The notes beneath the pieces were generated by a model, which saw only the letters and a program-made list of their open reading frames with translations, was not told where the DNA came from and did not search any database. Shown here one piece after another: positions 1 through 6,563 of a stretch of 37,755 nucleotides of DNA (position 1 is the stretch's first letter; each line of letters opens with the position of its first letter). This DNA comes from Acidimicrobiales bacterium (GTDB lineage: Bacteria > Actinomycetota > Acidimicrobiia > Acidimicrobiales > Iamiaceae): assembly GCA_012513855.1 (NCBI GenBank), contig JAAZBK010000305.1, positions 1 to 37,755 on the forward strand, written 5' to 3'. A program made the position numbers and the translations under genes.

Positions 1-37
1 ATGAGCCGAGTGCTCTGACCAACTGAGCTACGCCGCC
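1..37 (-). tRNA. tRNA-Met (CAT), 3' part cut off by the window edge
   Basis: Read on the minus strand, the 5' half of a tRNA is complete: acceptor strand GGCGGCG (31-37), T8-A9, a D arm with GCTC/GAGC, then anticodon stem CTCGG and loop bases C-T-C-A-T, where the window ends. The anticodon is therefore CAT. The first base is G rather than the C of bacterial initiator tRNA, so this is probably the elongator methionine tRNA. A tRNA-Ile whose CAT anticodon is modified to lysidine cannot be excluded without the 3' half. It lies 18 bases downstream of the tRNA-Thr gene on the same strand. Confidence 0.85.
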
Positions 38-54
38 AGGGGACTGGCATTGCG

Positions 55-127
55 AGCCTCCTGTGGGAATCGAACCCACGACCTCTTCCTTACCATGGAA
101 GCGCTCTGCCGACTGAGCTAAGGAGGC
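55..127 (-). tRNA. tRNA-Thr (GGT)
   Basis: The full cloverleaf is readable on the minus strand. Acceptor stem GCCTCCT (121-127) pairs with AGGAGGC (56-62). The D arm is GCTC/GAGC, the anticodon stem CTTCC/GGAAG, and the loop ATGGTAA gives anticodon GGT (threonine, ACC/ACT codons). The T arm is GTGGG-TTCGATT-CCCAC. No CCA is encoded. It is followed on the same strand by tRNA-Met, so the two are probably one transcript. Confidence 0.95.
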
Positions 128-393
128 GTGACCCGAGCGCTCGGGGAGCGAACGGAGCCGGCTCGGTAGCATAGCGAGCACTGCCGCAGAAGACGAAAGC
201 GAAACCGGACGAGACCGGCGACGCCGTCGGACCGCCGCTCCCGGCCGCCGGACCCAGGTTCCCGCCGGCCGCACCGAGCGGCCCACTGCCCTGTGGACAA
301 CACCGGTTCACAGGCCAGAAGCGCAGGTCGCTCATGGGTCATCGGGCCCAAGAAGCGCTCAAGAACCGGCCCGCGCGAACCGATAGGTGAAAC

Positions 394-1791
394 GTGCGCC
401 TCTCCCGCCTCATCATCGAGGGCAACCAGAACCGGGTCTCGCTCACCTTGCACCCGAAGTTGACGGTGGTCGCTGGCGTTCCGGGGCCTGTGCGGGCGCA
501 CCTGGTCGACGAGATCCTCGGCGGGTTCACCAGCGCCCGGTCCGGGGTCCACCTCGAGATGGTCAACGGCAGCGGGCGACGAATCACCGTGGTGCGCCCC
601 ACCGACGCACCCCACCGCGTCACCGCACCCGACGAGAAGATCGACCTGACCGAGGACTTCCGCGACAGCGCGGGGCGGACCGACGTCCTGGCCCGCTACG
701 GCATCGACAGCGCATCGGCTCACCGCGTCCTCCACGTGGGGCCGGAGGCCGTCCGCCACGTGACGGTCGACGACGCCGACATCGCCCGCCTGTCCTGCCT
801 CGACCAGTCGGCCCTGTGGTCCATGGCTGCCCGGGTCCAGGTGACCCAGGCCGAGTTCCAGACCCTCAGCGACGAGATCGCCAGGTGCGACGACTCCGAC
901 GCCGAGGCCGTCGCCACCATCGAGAAGCGTCACCAGAGCGTCGAGGCTGCTGTCGAGAGCCAGCAGGAGACCGAGACCCACCTCATCCGCATCGCCCTCC
1001 TGGCCCTCCTGGTGGCGCTGCCTGCGTCGGTGAAGAGCACCAACGCCGGTCTGCCGCTCATCGCCATCGCGGCAGCAGCGGTGGCGGCCGCGCTCTTCTT
1101 CCGGGCCCGGGTCGAGGCGGCCCGCCGCAGCGAACGATCCGCGCTGGCGTCGTCGGGCGATGGGTCCTACCTCGGCTTCGTGGTCAAGCAGGTCGATGGC
1201 CTCATGGAGGACACCGACAAGCGCCGACGTCTCACCAGCGTGGCCGCCGACCACCGCAACGCCGCCATCGCCTGGACCCGCCTCGCCGGCGACGTGACGG
1301 TGGAGTGGGCGCTCGAGCACCAGCCCGAGATCGATGCGGCAGCCCGACTGCGACACCAGATCGCCGCGTTCGACACCACCGGCGACATCTCTCCCGACAT
1401 GAACGAGCGGACCGCCGCCACGGCCCGCACCGTGCTCGGCCAGATGACGAACCTGCGCAGGATCGGCTACGGCGCCGAGAGCTTCCCGCTGCTCCTGGAC
1501 GATCCGTTCACCGAACTGGAACCTGCGTCCCGTCGAGCGCTGCTGGAGCTGATCAGCCGTTCGGCCGGTTCTCCCCAGGTGATCCTCCTCACCGAACAGG
1601 CCGACGTGGCCGACTGGGCCCGAGCCCAGTCCCACACCGGCGACGTGGCCCTCCTGGAGCCGCTCGGTCCCACCGCCCCACCCGGGCGCCAGGTTCCGGA
1701 CCACCAGCAGGCACCGGTGGAGAGCGGAGTCGCCGAGGAGCCCCGCGACACCTATCGCGGCTACGGCGGCGCCAGGAGCCTCGCCGGCTGA
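394..1791 (+). CDS. SMC/RecF-like ATPase homologue with degenerate P-loop and a central membrane hairpin
   Basis: A 465-residue protein. The N-terminus (LSRLIIEGNQNRVSLTL, then LTVVAGVPGPVRAHLVDEIL) has the layout of the first strand and P-loop of RecF/SMC-type ATPases. The expected GxxGxGKS/T is replaced by AGVPGPVRAH, so the lysine and serine are missing. Near residues 366-382 there is a Walker B-like segment, FPLLLDDPFTEL, followed by LEPASRRALLELI and a strand ending ILLTEQ, as in the SMC D-loop and H-loop region. Between the halves, where SMC proteins carry a coiled coil, there are about two hydrophobic segments (roughly residues 196-212 and 220-236). The GTG start has AGGTGA four bases upstream. 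Function is unknown. ATP binding is doubtful, and the membrane hairpin suggests an inner-membrane protein. Confidence 0.75.
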   Translation: MRLSRLIIEGNQNRVSLTLHPKLTVVAGVPGPVRAHLVDEILGGFTSARSGVHLEMVNGSGRRITVVRPTDAPHRVTAPDEKIDLTEDFRDSAGRTDVLARYGIDSASAHRVLHVGPEAVRHVTVDDADIARLSCLDQSALWSMAARVQVTQAEFQTLSDEIARCDDSDAEAVATIEKRHQSVEAAVESQQETETHLIRIALLALLVALPASVKSTNAGLPLIAIAAAAVAAALFFRARVEAARRSERSALASSGDGSYLGFVVKQVDGLMEDTDKRRRLTSVAADHRNAAIAWTRLAGDVTVEWALEHQPEIDAAARLRHQIAAFDTTGDISPDMNERTAATARTVLGQMTNLRRIGYGAESFPLLLDDPFTELEPASRRALLELISRSAGSPQVILLTEQADVADWARAQSHTGDVALLEPLGPTAPPGRQVPDHQQAPVESGVAEEPRDTYRGYGGARSLAG

Positions 1792-1842
1792 GCCATCCAG
1801 CTTCGTGCCACCACGGACGAGGCGCTACATTGATCGATTCCT

Positions 1843-1927
1843 GGGTCGGTGCCCGAGTGGCCAAAGGGAACGGGCTGTAAACCCGTCGGCTATGCCTACG
1901 TTGGTTCAAATCCAACCCGGCCCACCA
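1843..1927 (+). tRNA. tRNA-Tyr (GTA), CCA encoded
   Basis: Acceptor GGGTCGG (1843-1849) pairs with CCGGCCC (1917-1923) with one G-T pair, then A and an encoded CCA. The anticodon stem ACGGG/CCCGT carries loop CTGTAAA, so the anticodon is GTA. The long variable arm (CGGCTATGCCTACG region) is that of a class II tRNA, as expected for tyrosine. The T arm is GTTGG-TTCAAAT-CCAAC. Confidence 0.96.
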
Positions 1928-1928
1928 A

Positions 1929-1962
1929 CGTACGAGCCCCTGCTACGGCAGGGGCTCGTACG
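1929..1962 (+). terminator. 15-bp perfect hairpin with TACG tetraloop after tRNA-Tyr
   Basis: Perfect inverted repeat starting two bases after the tRNA CCA: arms 1929-1943 and 1948-1962 around the loop TACG (1944-1947), closed by a C-G pair. In RNA this is a C(UACG)G loop, one of the extra-stable UNCG tetraloops. No T-tract follows, which is common for terminators in GC-rich actinobacteria. It probably ends the tRNA transcript; it could also protect the 3' end during processing. Confidence 0.75.
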
Positions 1963-2028
1963 CGTCGTCGCCACGATCCGGCGTTCGATCAGGGCAGAGG
2001 GCGGTCCGGGTTCGTTAACCTCCCGGGC

Positions 2029-2517
2029 ATGCCCAGCTTCGATGTGGTTTCCGAGGTCGACATGCAGGAGGTCCGCAACGCTGTGGACCAGGCGGCGCGG
2101 GAGCTGTCCACCAGGTACGACTTCAAGGGCACCAACTCCTCGATCGAGCTCGGCGACGACGAGATCAAGATGGCCACCGCGTCCGAGGACCGCCTCGTCG
2201 CCCTCCGCACCATGTTGGAGGAGAAGCTGGTGAGGCGGAAGGTCTCGCTCAAGTCGATCGACTACGGCAAGGTCGAGGAGGCGTCGGGCGCCACGGTCCG
2301 CCAGAGCGCGGCGATCGTGGCCGGCATCTCCTCCGACAAGGCCCGTGAGCTGAACAAGTTCATCAAGGACCTCAAGCTCAAGGGCATCCAGTCACAGGCC
2401 CAGGGCGACCAGCTGCGGGTGAACGGCAAGAAGCGCGACGACCTCCAGGCGGTGATCGCCAAGTTGAAGGAAGCCGACCTGGGGATCCCGCTCCAGTTCA
2501 ACAACTTCCGCGACTAG
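2029..2517 (+). CDS. yajQ: YajQ family nucleotide-binding protein (UPF0234)
   Basis: A 162-residue protein, the usual length of the family. It starts PSFDVVSEVDMQEVRNAV, the YajQ signature, and continues with STRYDFKGTNSSIEL and the C-terminal LQAVIAKLKEADLGIPLQFNNFRD-type ending (last residues FNNFRD). The fold is two ferredoxin-like halves; some members bind cyclic di-GMP and act as effectors, others are recorded only as nucleotide- or RNA-binding. The ATG at 2029 was chosen over the longer open frame because conservation begins there. It runs tail to tail with htpX, 18 bases apart. A diguanylate cyclase-like protein is encoded in the same window (11833-13518), but it is not close enough to argue for a link. 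Confidence 0.93.
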   Translation: MPSFDVVSEVDMQEVRNAVDQAARELSTRYDFKGTNSSIELGDDEIKMATASEDRLVALRTMLEEKLVRRKVSLKSIDYGKVEEASGATVRQSAAIVAGISSDKARELNKFIKDLKLKGIQSQAQGDQLRVNGKKRDDLQAVIAKLKEADLGIPLQFNNFRD

Positions 2518-2535
2518 GCCGCCGAAGGCGTGTGG

Positions 2536-3384
2536 CTACAGCCAGTCGCCGTTGCGGAGCCTCGCCACCCGGTCCTCCATCGGCGGGTGGGTGGTGAACA
2601 GGCTCTTGAACTGCATCTGCTGCCCGTTGAACGGGTTGGCGATGTAGGCGCCGGCCTGGACCGGGTCGACGCTGCTCGGGACCATGCGGGTGCCACGGTC
2701 GAGCTTCTCCAGGGCGCTGGCCAGCGCCACACCCGAGCCGAGCAGCCTGGCGCCACGACGGTCGGCCTCGTACTCGCGGCTCCGGCTGAGCGCCATCTGC
2801 AGCATCATCGCCGCGATGGGGGCCAGGATCACCAGGGCCAGGGTGCCGAGCGGGTTCTGGTCTCGGTCCCGGCCCCCGCCTCCGAACATGGCGCCCCACA
2901 TGGCCATGCGCGCCATGAGCGTGATTCCCATTGCGACGGCGGCAGCAACCGAGCTGATGAGGATGTCGCGGTTGCGCACGTGGCTGATCTCGTGCGCCAG
3001 CACTCCCTGGAGCTCCTCCCAGGACAAGATGTCGAGGATGCCCTGGTTCACGCAGACCGCGGCGTGCTTCGGGTTGCGGCCGGTGGCGAACGCGTTGGGC
3101 TGGGGATCCGGCGAGACGTAGAGGCGCGGCATCGGGATCTCGGCCTTCATCGAGAGGTCCCGCATGATGGCGTGGTAGCGCGGCATCTGCTGCTCGGTGA
3201 CCTCGACCGCCCGGGCCGACCGGATTGCGAGCTTGTCGCTGAACCAGTACGAACCACCGACGAACACGAGGCCGATCACCATGCCGATGGCCGCGCCGCC
3301 GGAGCCCCTGAGAGACCCGCCGATGGCTATGAGCAGGCCGCCGATGCCGGCCAGGAGGACCGCTGTCTTGAGGTTGTTCTTCAT
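2536..3384 (-). CDS. htpX: Membrane zinc metalloprotease HtpX (M48B)
   Basis: A 282-residue inner-membrane endopeptidase of the stress-linked HtpX family, which degrades misfolded membrane proteins. Two N-terminal membrane segments (about residues 6-48) are followed by the zinc motif HEISH, inside LAHEISHVRNRDIL, and a third ligand Glu in SREYEADRRGARLL. Two more hydrophobic segments lie between these motifs (SVAAAVAMGITLMA and LALVILAPIAAMML). The C-terminal FTTHPPMEDRVARL is typical of HtpX. I chose the ATG at 3384 (MKNNLKTAVLLAG); an upstream in-frame start at 3420 would add 12 residues unlike the family. Confidence 0.95.
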   Translation of the reverse strand: MKNNLKTAVLLAGIGGLLIAIGGSLRGSGGAAIGMVIGLVFVGGSYWFSDKLAIRSARAVEVTEQQMPRYHAIMRDLSMKAEIPMPRLYVSPDPQPNAFATGRNPKHAAVCVNQGILDILSWEELQGVLAHEISHVRNRDILISSVAAAVAMGITLMARMAMWGAMFGGGGRDRDQNPLGTLALVILAPIAAMMLQMALSRSREYEADRRGARLLGSGVALASALEKLDRGTRMVPSSVDPVQAGAYIANPFNGQQMQFKSLFTTHPPMEDRVARLRNGDWL

Positions 3385-3510
3385 GGTTCGCTTCGAGGGT
3401 CTGGAGTGCCCCCGTCCCACACCGCACGCTACCGCCGCCAGCCGAAACCTGATCTAAGTAGGTGAGGCGATGGGCGAGCCGACCAGAGTCCTGAGAACCC
3501 GGAGGACCAG

Positions 3511-3538
3511 ACGGGGCCGGGCGTGGTGCCCGGCCCGT
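3511..3538 (-). terminator. GC-rich hairpin downstream of the RCC1-repeat gene
   Basis: Nine-base-pair inverted repeat (GGGCCGGGC at 3514-3522 against 3528-3536) with a five-base loop, extended by two more pairs across a one-base bulge. It lies 29 bases beyond the stop of the minus-strand RCC1 gene and before the htpX start region. No T-tract is present. Probable intrinsic-like terminator. Confidence 0.55.
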
Positions 3539-3566
3539 CTGCGCCCGCCCGACCCCTGGTGAACGG

Positions 3567-6356
3567 TCAGCCCAGGTCCACGTCTATCCCGACCACGTCC
3601 GCGTCGACGTCGATGACCACCGCTACGAGACGGCTCGGGCCGCCGTGCCACGACCTGTCCAGCCCCGACCCCGCCGGCGGGTCCACCAACAGGTGGTACT
3701 CACCTGCCGGTAACGGCCCCGCATCGAAGGTCCCATCGGCCGAGGTGACCACGGTCGCCGCAGCGAACCAGTTGGTCGACTTCTCGAACACGTGGACCGT
3801 CGCGCCCTCGAGCCGTGCTCCCCCGAGGCCGGCCACGGTGCCGGCCAGCCTGTAACCAGGCTCCATCACCACCGGATCCATCGTGCCCGCACCCTCGCTG
3901 ACCACCACTCCGGTGACCATCTCGACCAACGCGTTCACACCCGCAGGCCCGACCACCAACGCCGTGTACGTGCCATCGGGCAGCTCAGCCGAGAACGCAC
4001 CGTCGGCATCGGTGGCGGCACCTCCGGTCGGTGTCCAGAAGGTGTCGCCCGGGGCGTACAAGAGCACCAGAGCGCCCGCCAGGGGACCCTCCACCGAGTG
4101 GCTCACCGAACCGGTGAGCGCCGGGGTCGCGTCGGCGACCTCGATCTCGACGATCCGGAAGTCCGACACCGGTCCGGTCGATCGGGCCTCGACCTCGAAG
4201 CTGTACGTACCAGCGATGTTCGGCATCCCGGACAAGAGTCCATCCGACGACAACGACAGGCCCGGCGGCAGATCACCATCGGACACCACGAAGCTGCCAT
4301 CACCCAGGTACGACGCCGAGATCTGGTGCGACACGCTCGAACCCAGGGTCAGCGACGAGGGCGGAAGAGACCCGAGCACCGGGCCAGACCGGCCATCGTC
4401 CGTGCTGCCCCAGCAGTCGATCCGCCCATCAGGGCGCAGACCACACGCATAGTCCTCGCCAGCCGCCACCGCCGCGAACGACACGTCGGGCGTCGAACCG
4501 AACGAGGGGGTATCGCCCCAGCACGCCACGCCCCCGGCAGCGAGGAACCCGCAGGTGAAGTCGAGCTGAGAGCTGAGGGAGTCGAACTCGAGCGCCGGCG
4601 GTGACGTCCGTCCACTGCCGGGGTCACCCCAGCAGATCACGGTGCGGTCGGCACGGATCGCACACGAATGACCGGCGCCAGCGGTCACCGAACGGTAGCC
4701 ACCAGAGGTGGGCGCGTCGCTCACCTGCCCGTTGTTGTCGTTGCCCCAGCACGTGACCGAGCCGGTCGTCGAGACGGCACAGACGTGGTTCTGTTCGATG
4801 CTGACATCGACGTAGGACCCGGCCGGCTCGTTCGTGGTCTGGCCGTATTGGTTCCGGCCCCAGCAGTCGATGGATCCGTCGAGGGCGATGCCACAGGCCG
4901 TGAAGGCACCCACGGAGACCTTGGCGAAGGTGGTCGAGGGAGCCAAGGCCACCGCCTCGCTGGACGATTTCCCCCAGCAGGTCACCGCACCGCTGACCGG
5001 CAGCGCGCAGCTGTAGCCGTAGCCGGTGGCCACCTGGGTGAACGATCCCGCGGGTGGAGTCGCCTCACCCGCGGTGTCGTTGCCCCAGCACGAGAGCGAC
5101 TGGTCCGGTTGCACGGCGCAGCCATGACTGGTCCCGGCATCCAACGGCGGCAGCGACAACGGAGGCGCCACCACCTCGATCTCGACGATCCGGAAATCCG
5201 ACACCGGTCCGGTCGTTCGAGCCTCGACCTCGAAGCTGTAGGCGCCGAGCGCGGTGGGAGAACCGGACAGCAGGCCGTCGGACGACAGCGTGAGGCCAGG
5301 CGGCAGGCCACCATCGGAGACCACGAAGCCGCCATCACCCAGGTGAGACGCCGAGATCGGGTGCGAGACGCTCGCACCGATCAGCAACGAAGCGGGCGGA
5401 AGGGATCCGATGACCGGGCCGCTCTCACCGCCCGATGACCTTCCCCAGCAGTCGATCCGGCCATCGCCACGGATGCCGCACGAACTGCGGTAGCCGGCCA
5501 CCACCGTGGAGAAGGTGCCCGGGGGCGGCGACGACTTTCCTTCATCGTGGCTTCCCCAGCAGAGGGCGGATGCGTCGGTGAGCAGCCCACAGGTGTGGAG
5601 ACCTCCCGCGCTGACCTCGGAGAAGGTCACCGGCGGGACGTTCGACTGTCCGAACGAGTTGCCGCCCCAACACGACGCCGATCCACTGCTATCCAACGCA
5701 CACATGTGGTAGTCGCCTGCCGTCACGGCTGTGAACCCTCCCCCCACCGGTGCTCCGCTCACGACGCCGTTGGCGTCCTGGCCCCAGCAGGCGAGTGAAC
5801 CGCTCGTCGAGAGCGCGCACGCATGACGCCCGTCGGTGGCTACCGAGGCGAACGAGCCAGAAGGCGCCTGGCTGACGATTCCGTCTTCGTCGCTTCCCCA
5901 ACAGCGCACCTCGCCATCAGTGGCACCGATGGCACAAGCGTTGTGGTAGCCCGTCGACACGTGCACGAACGATCCCGCCGGAGGAGAGGTCCTCCCGTCC
6001 TGGCCCTGCCCCCAGCAGGCCAGGCTCTGGTCGGTCTTCAAACCGCAGGTGAAATCGGTTCCGGTCGCCAACTGGGTGAACGACCCGTTGGGAGGGGTGC
6101 CCTGCCCGTCGACGTCCGAACCCCAGCACGACACCGACTGGTCCGACATCACGGCGCAACCGTGCTTGGTTCCAACGTCGAGCGATGACACCTCGACCAC
6201 CTCGTCGGCGGCGGATGGTGGTGCGAAGGTGAGGATCGCGGGTAGGCCCACCACCGCCATCAGCGCCACCACGACCGCCAGAACCGACCGGCGCCGCCGA
6301 CCTTCGCCCGGTGGGCCAGCCGTCTCCCCACCGCTCCTTGCCCGTCTCGCATCCAT
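3567..6356 (-). CDS. Secreted protein with two tandem seven-repeat RCC1 propellers, Ig-like domains and C-terminal regulatory-like domains
   Basis: A 929-residue exported protein. The N-terminus has an RRRR run, a hydrophobic segment (about 24-43) and a likely cleavage site near PPSAA (50). Residues 58-320 hold seven RCC1-type repeats, each with a C-A/G motif about ten residues before a C-W-G motif. Residues 321-396 form a putative Ig (He_PIG) domain with LPPGLTLSSDGLLSGSP. Residues 405-665 hold seven more repeats, and 666-742 a second Ig domain nearly identical to the first. Residues 745-925 look like two carboxypeptidase-regulatory-like domains (DADGAFSAELPDGTY, SADGTFDAGPLPAGEY). The paired cysteines suggest one disulfide per blade. 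The start at 6356 has GGAGAGG upstream. Ligand and function are unknown; no cell-wall anchor is visible. Confidence 0.88.
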   Translation of the reverse strand: MDARRARSGGETAGPPGEGRRRRSVLAVVVALMAVVGLPAILTFAPPSAADEVVEVSSLDVGTKHGCAVMSDQSVSCWGSDVDGQGTPPNGSFTQLATGTDFTCGLKTDQSLACWGQGQDGRTSPPAGSFVHVSTGYHNACAIGATDGEVRCWGSDEDGIVSQAPSGSFASVATDGRHACALSTSGSLACWGQDANGVVSGAPVGGGFTAVTAGDYHMCALDSSGSASCWGGNSFGQSNVPPVTFSEVSAGGLHTCGLLTDASALCWGSHDEGKSSPPPGTFSTVVAGYRSSCGIRGDGRIDCWGRSSGGESGPVIGSLPPASLLIGASVSHPISASHLGDGGFVVSDGGLPPGLTLSSDGLLSGSPTALGAYSFEVEARTTGPVSDFRIVEIEVVAPPLSLPPLDAGTSHGCAVQPDQSLSCWGNDTAGEATPPAGSFTQVATGYGYSCALPVSGAVTCWGKSSSEAVALAPSTTFAKVSVGAFTACGIALDGSIDCWGRNQYGQTTNEPAGSYVDVSIEQNHVCAVSTTGSVTCWGNDNNGQVSDAPTSGGYRSVTAGAGHSCAIRADRTVICWGDPGSGRTSPPALEFDSLSSQLDFTCGFLAAGGVACWGDTPSFGSTPDVSFAAVAAGEDYACGLRPDGRIDCWGSTDDGRSGPVLGSLPPSSLTLGSSVSHQISASYLGDGSFVVSDGDLPPGLSLSSDGLLSGMPNIAGTYSFEVEARSTGPVSDFRIVEIEVADATPALTGSVSHSVEGPLAGALVLLYAPGDTFWTPTGGAATDADGAFSAELPDGTYTALVVGPAGVNALVEMVTGVVVSEGAGTMDPVVMEPGYRLAGTVAGLGGARLEGATVHVFEKSTNWFAAATVVTSADGTFDAGPLPAGEYHLLVDPPAGSGLDRSWHGGPSRLVAVVIDVDADVVGIDVDLG

Positions 6357-6563
6357 GGCTCCAACCTCTCCTCGTCGGTCTCGATCTGGTGCCAGGGGTG
6401 CTGCACCGTCTCCAACACCGAGACGAGACCCGGCGAGGGCCGCTACGGCACCCCTGGCCCCGCCACCGTGAACCACTTGGCACCCGGGCCGCATCGGGGG
6501 ATCCCGCCAACCTTCAGCTGGCCCTCCACCGGATCGGGTGTCGGTTTCCCGCCAAAGCCCAGG
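6357..6563. other. Intergenic region between the LuxR regulator and the RCC1-repeat gene
   Basis: 207 bases with no credible gene. On the minus strand it carries the ribosome-binding site (GGAGAGG, about 9 bases before 6356) of the RCC1-repeat protein, and presumably its promoter, though I could not assign -35/-10 boxes with confidence. Short GC-rich inverted segments are present but no clear terminator for the upstream regulator. Confidence 0.4.

Noticed and set aside
118-1704. A 528-codon open frame on the minus strand opposite the SMC-like gene
   Set aside because: It has no ribosome-binding site or recognisable domain, runs into tRNA-Thr and is rich in Gly, Arg and Val; the plus-strand frame has the ATPase-like motifs.
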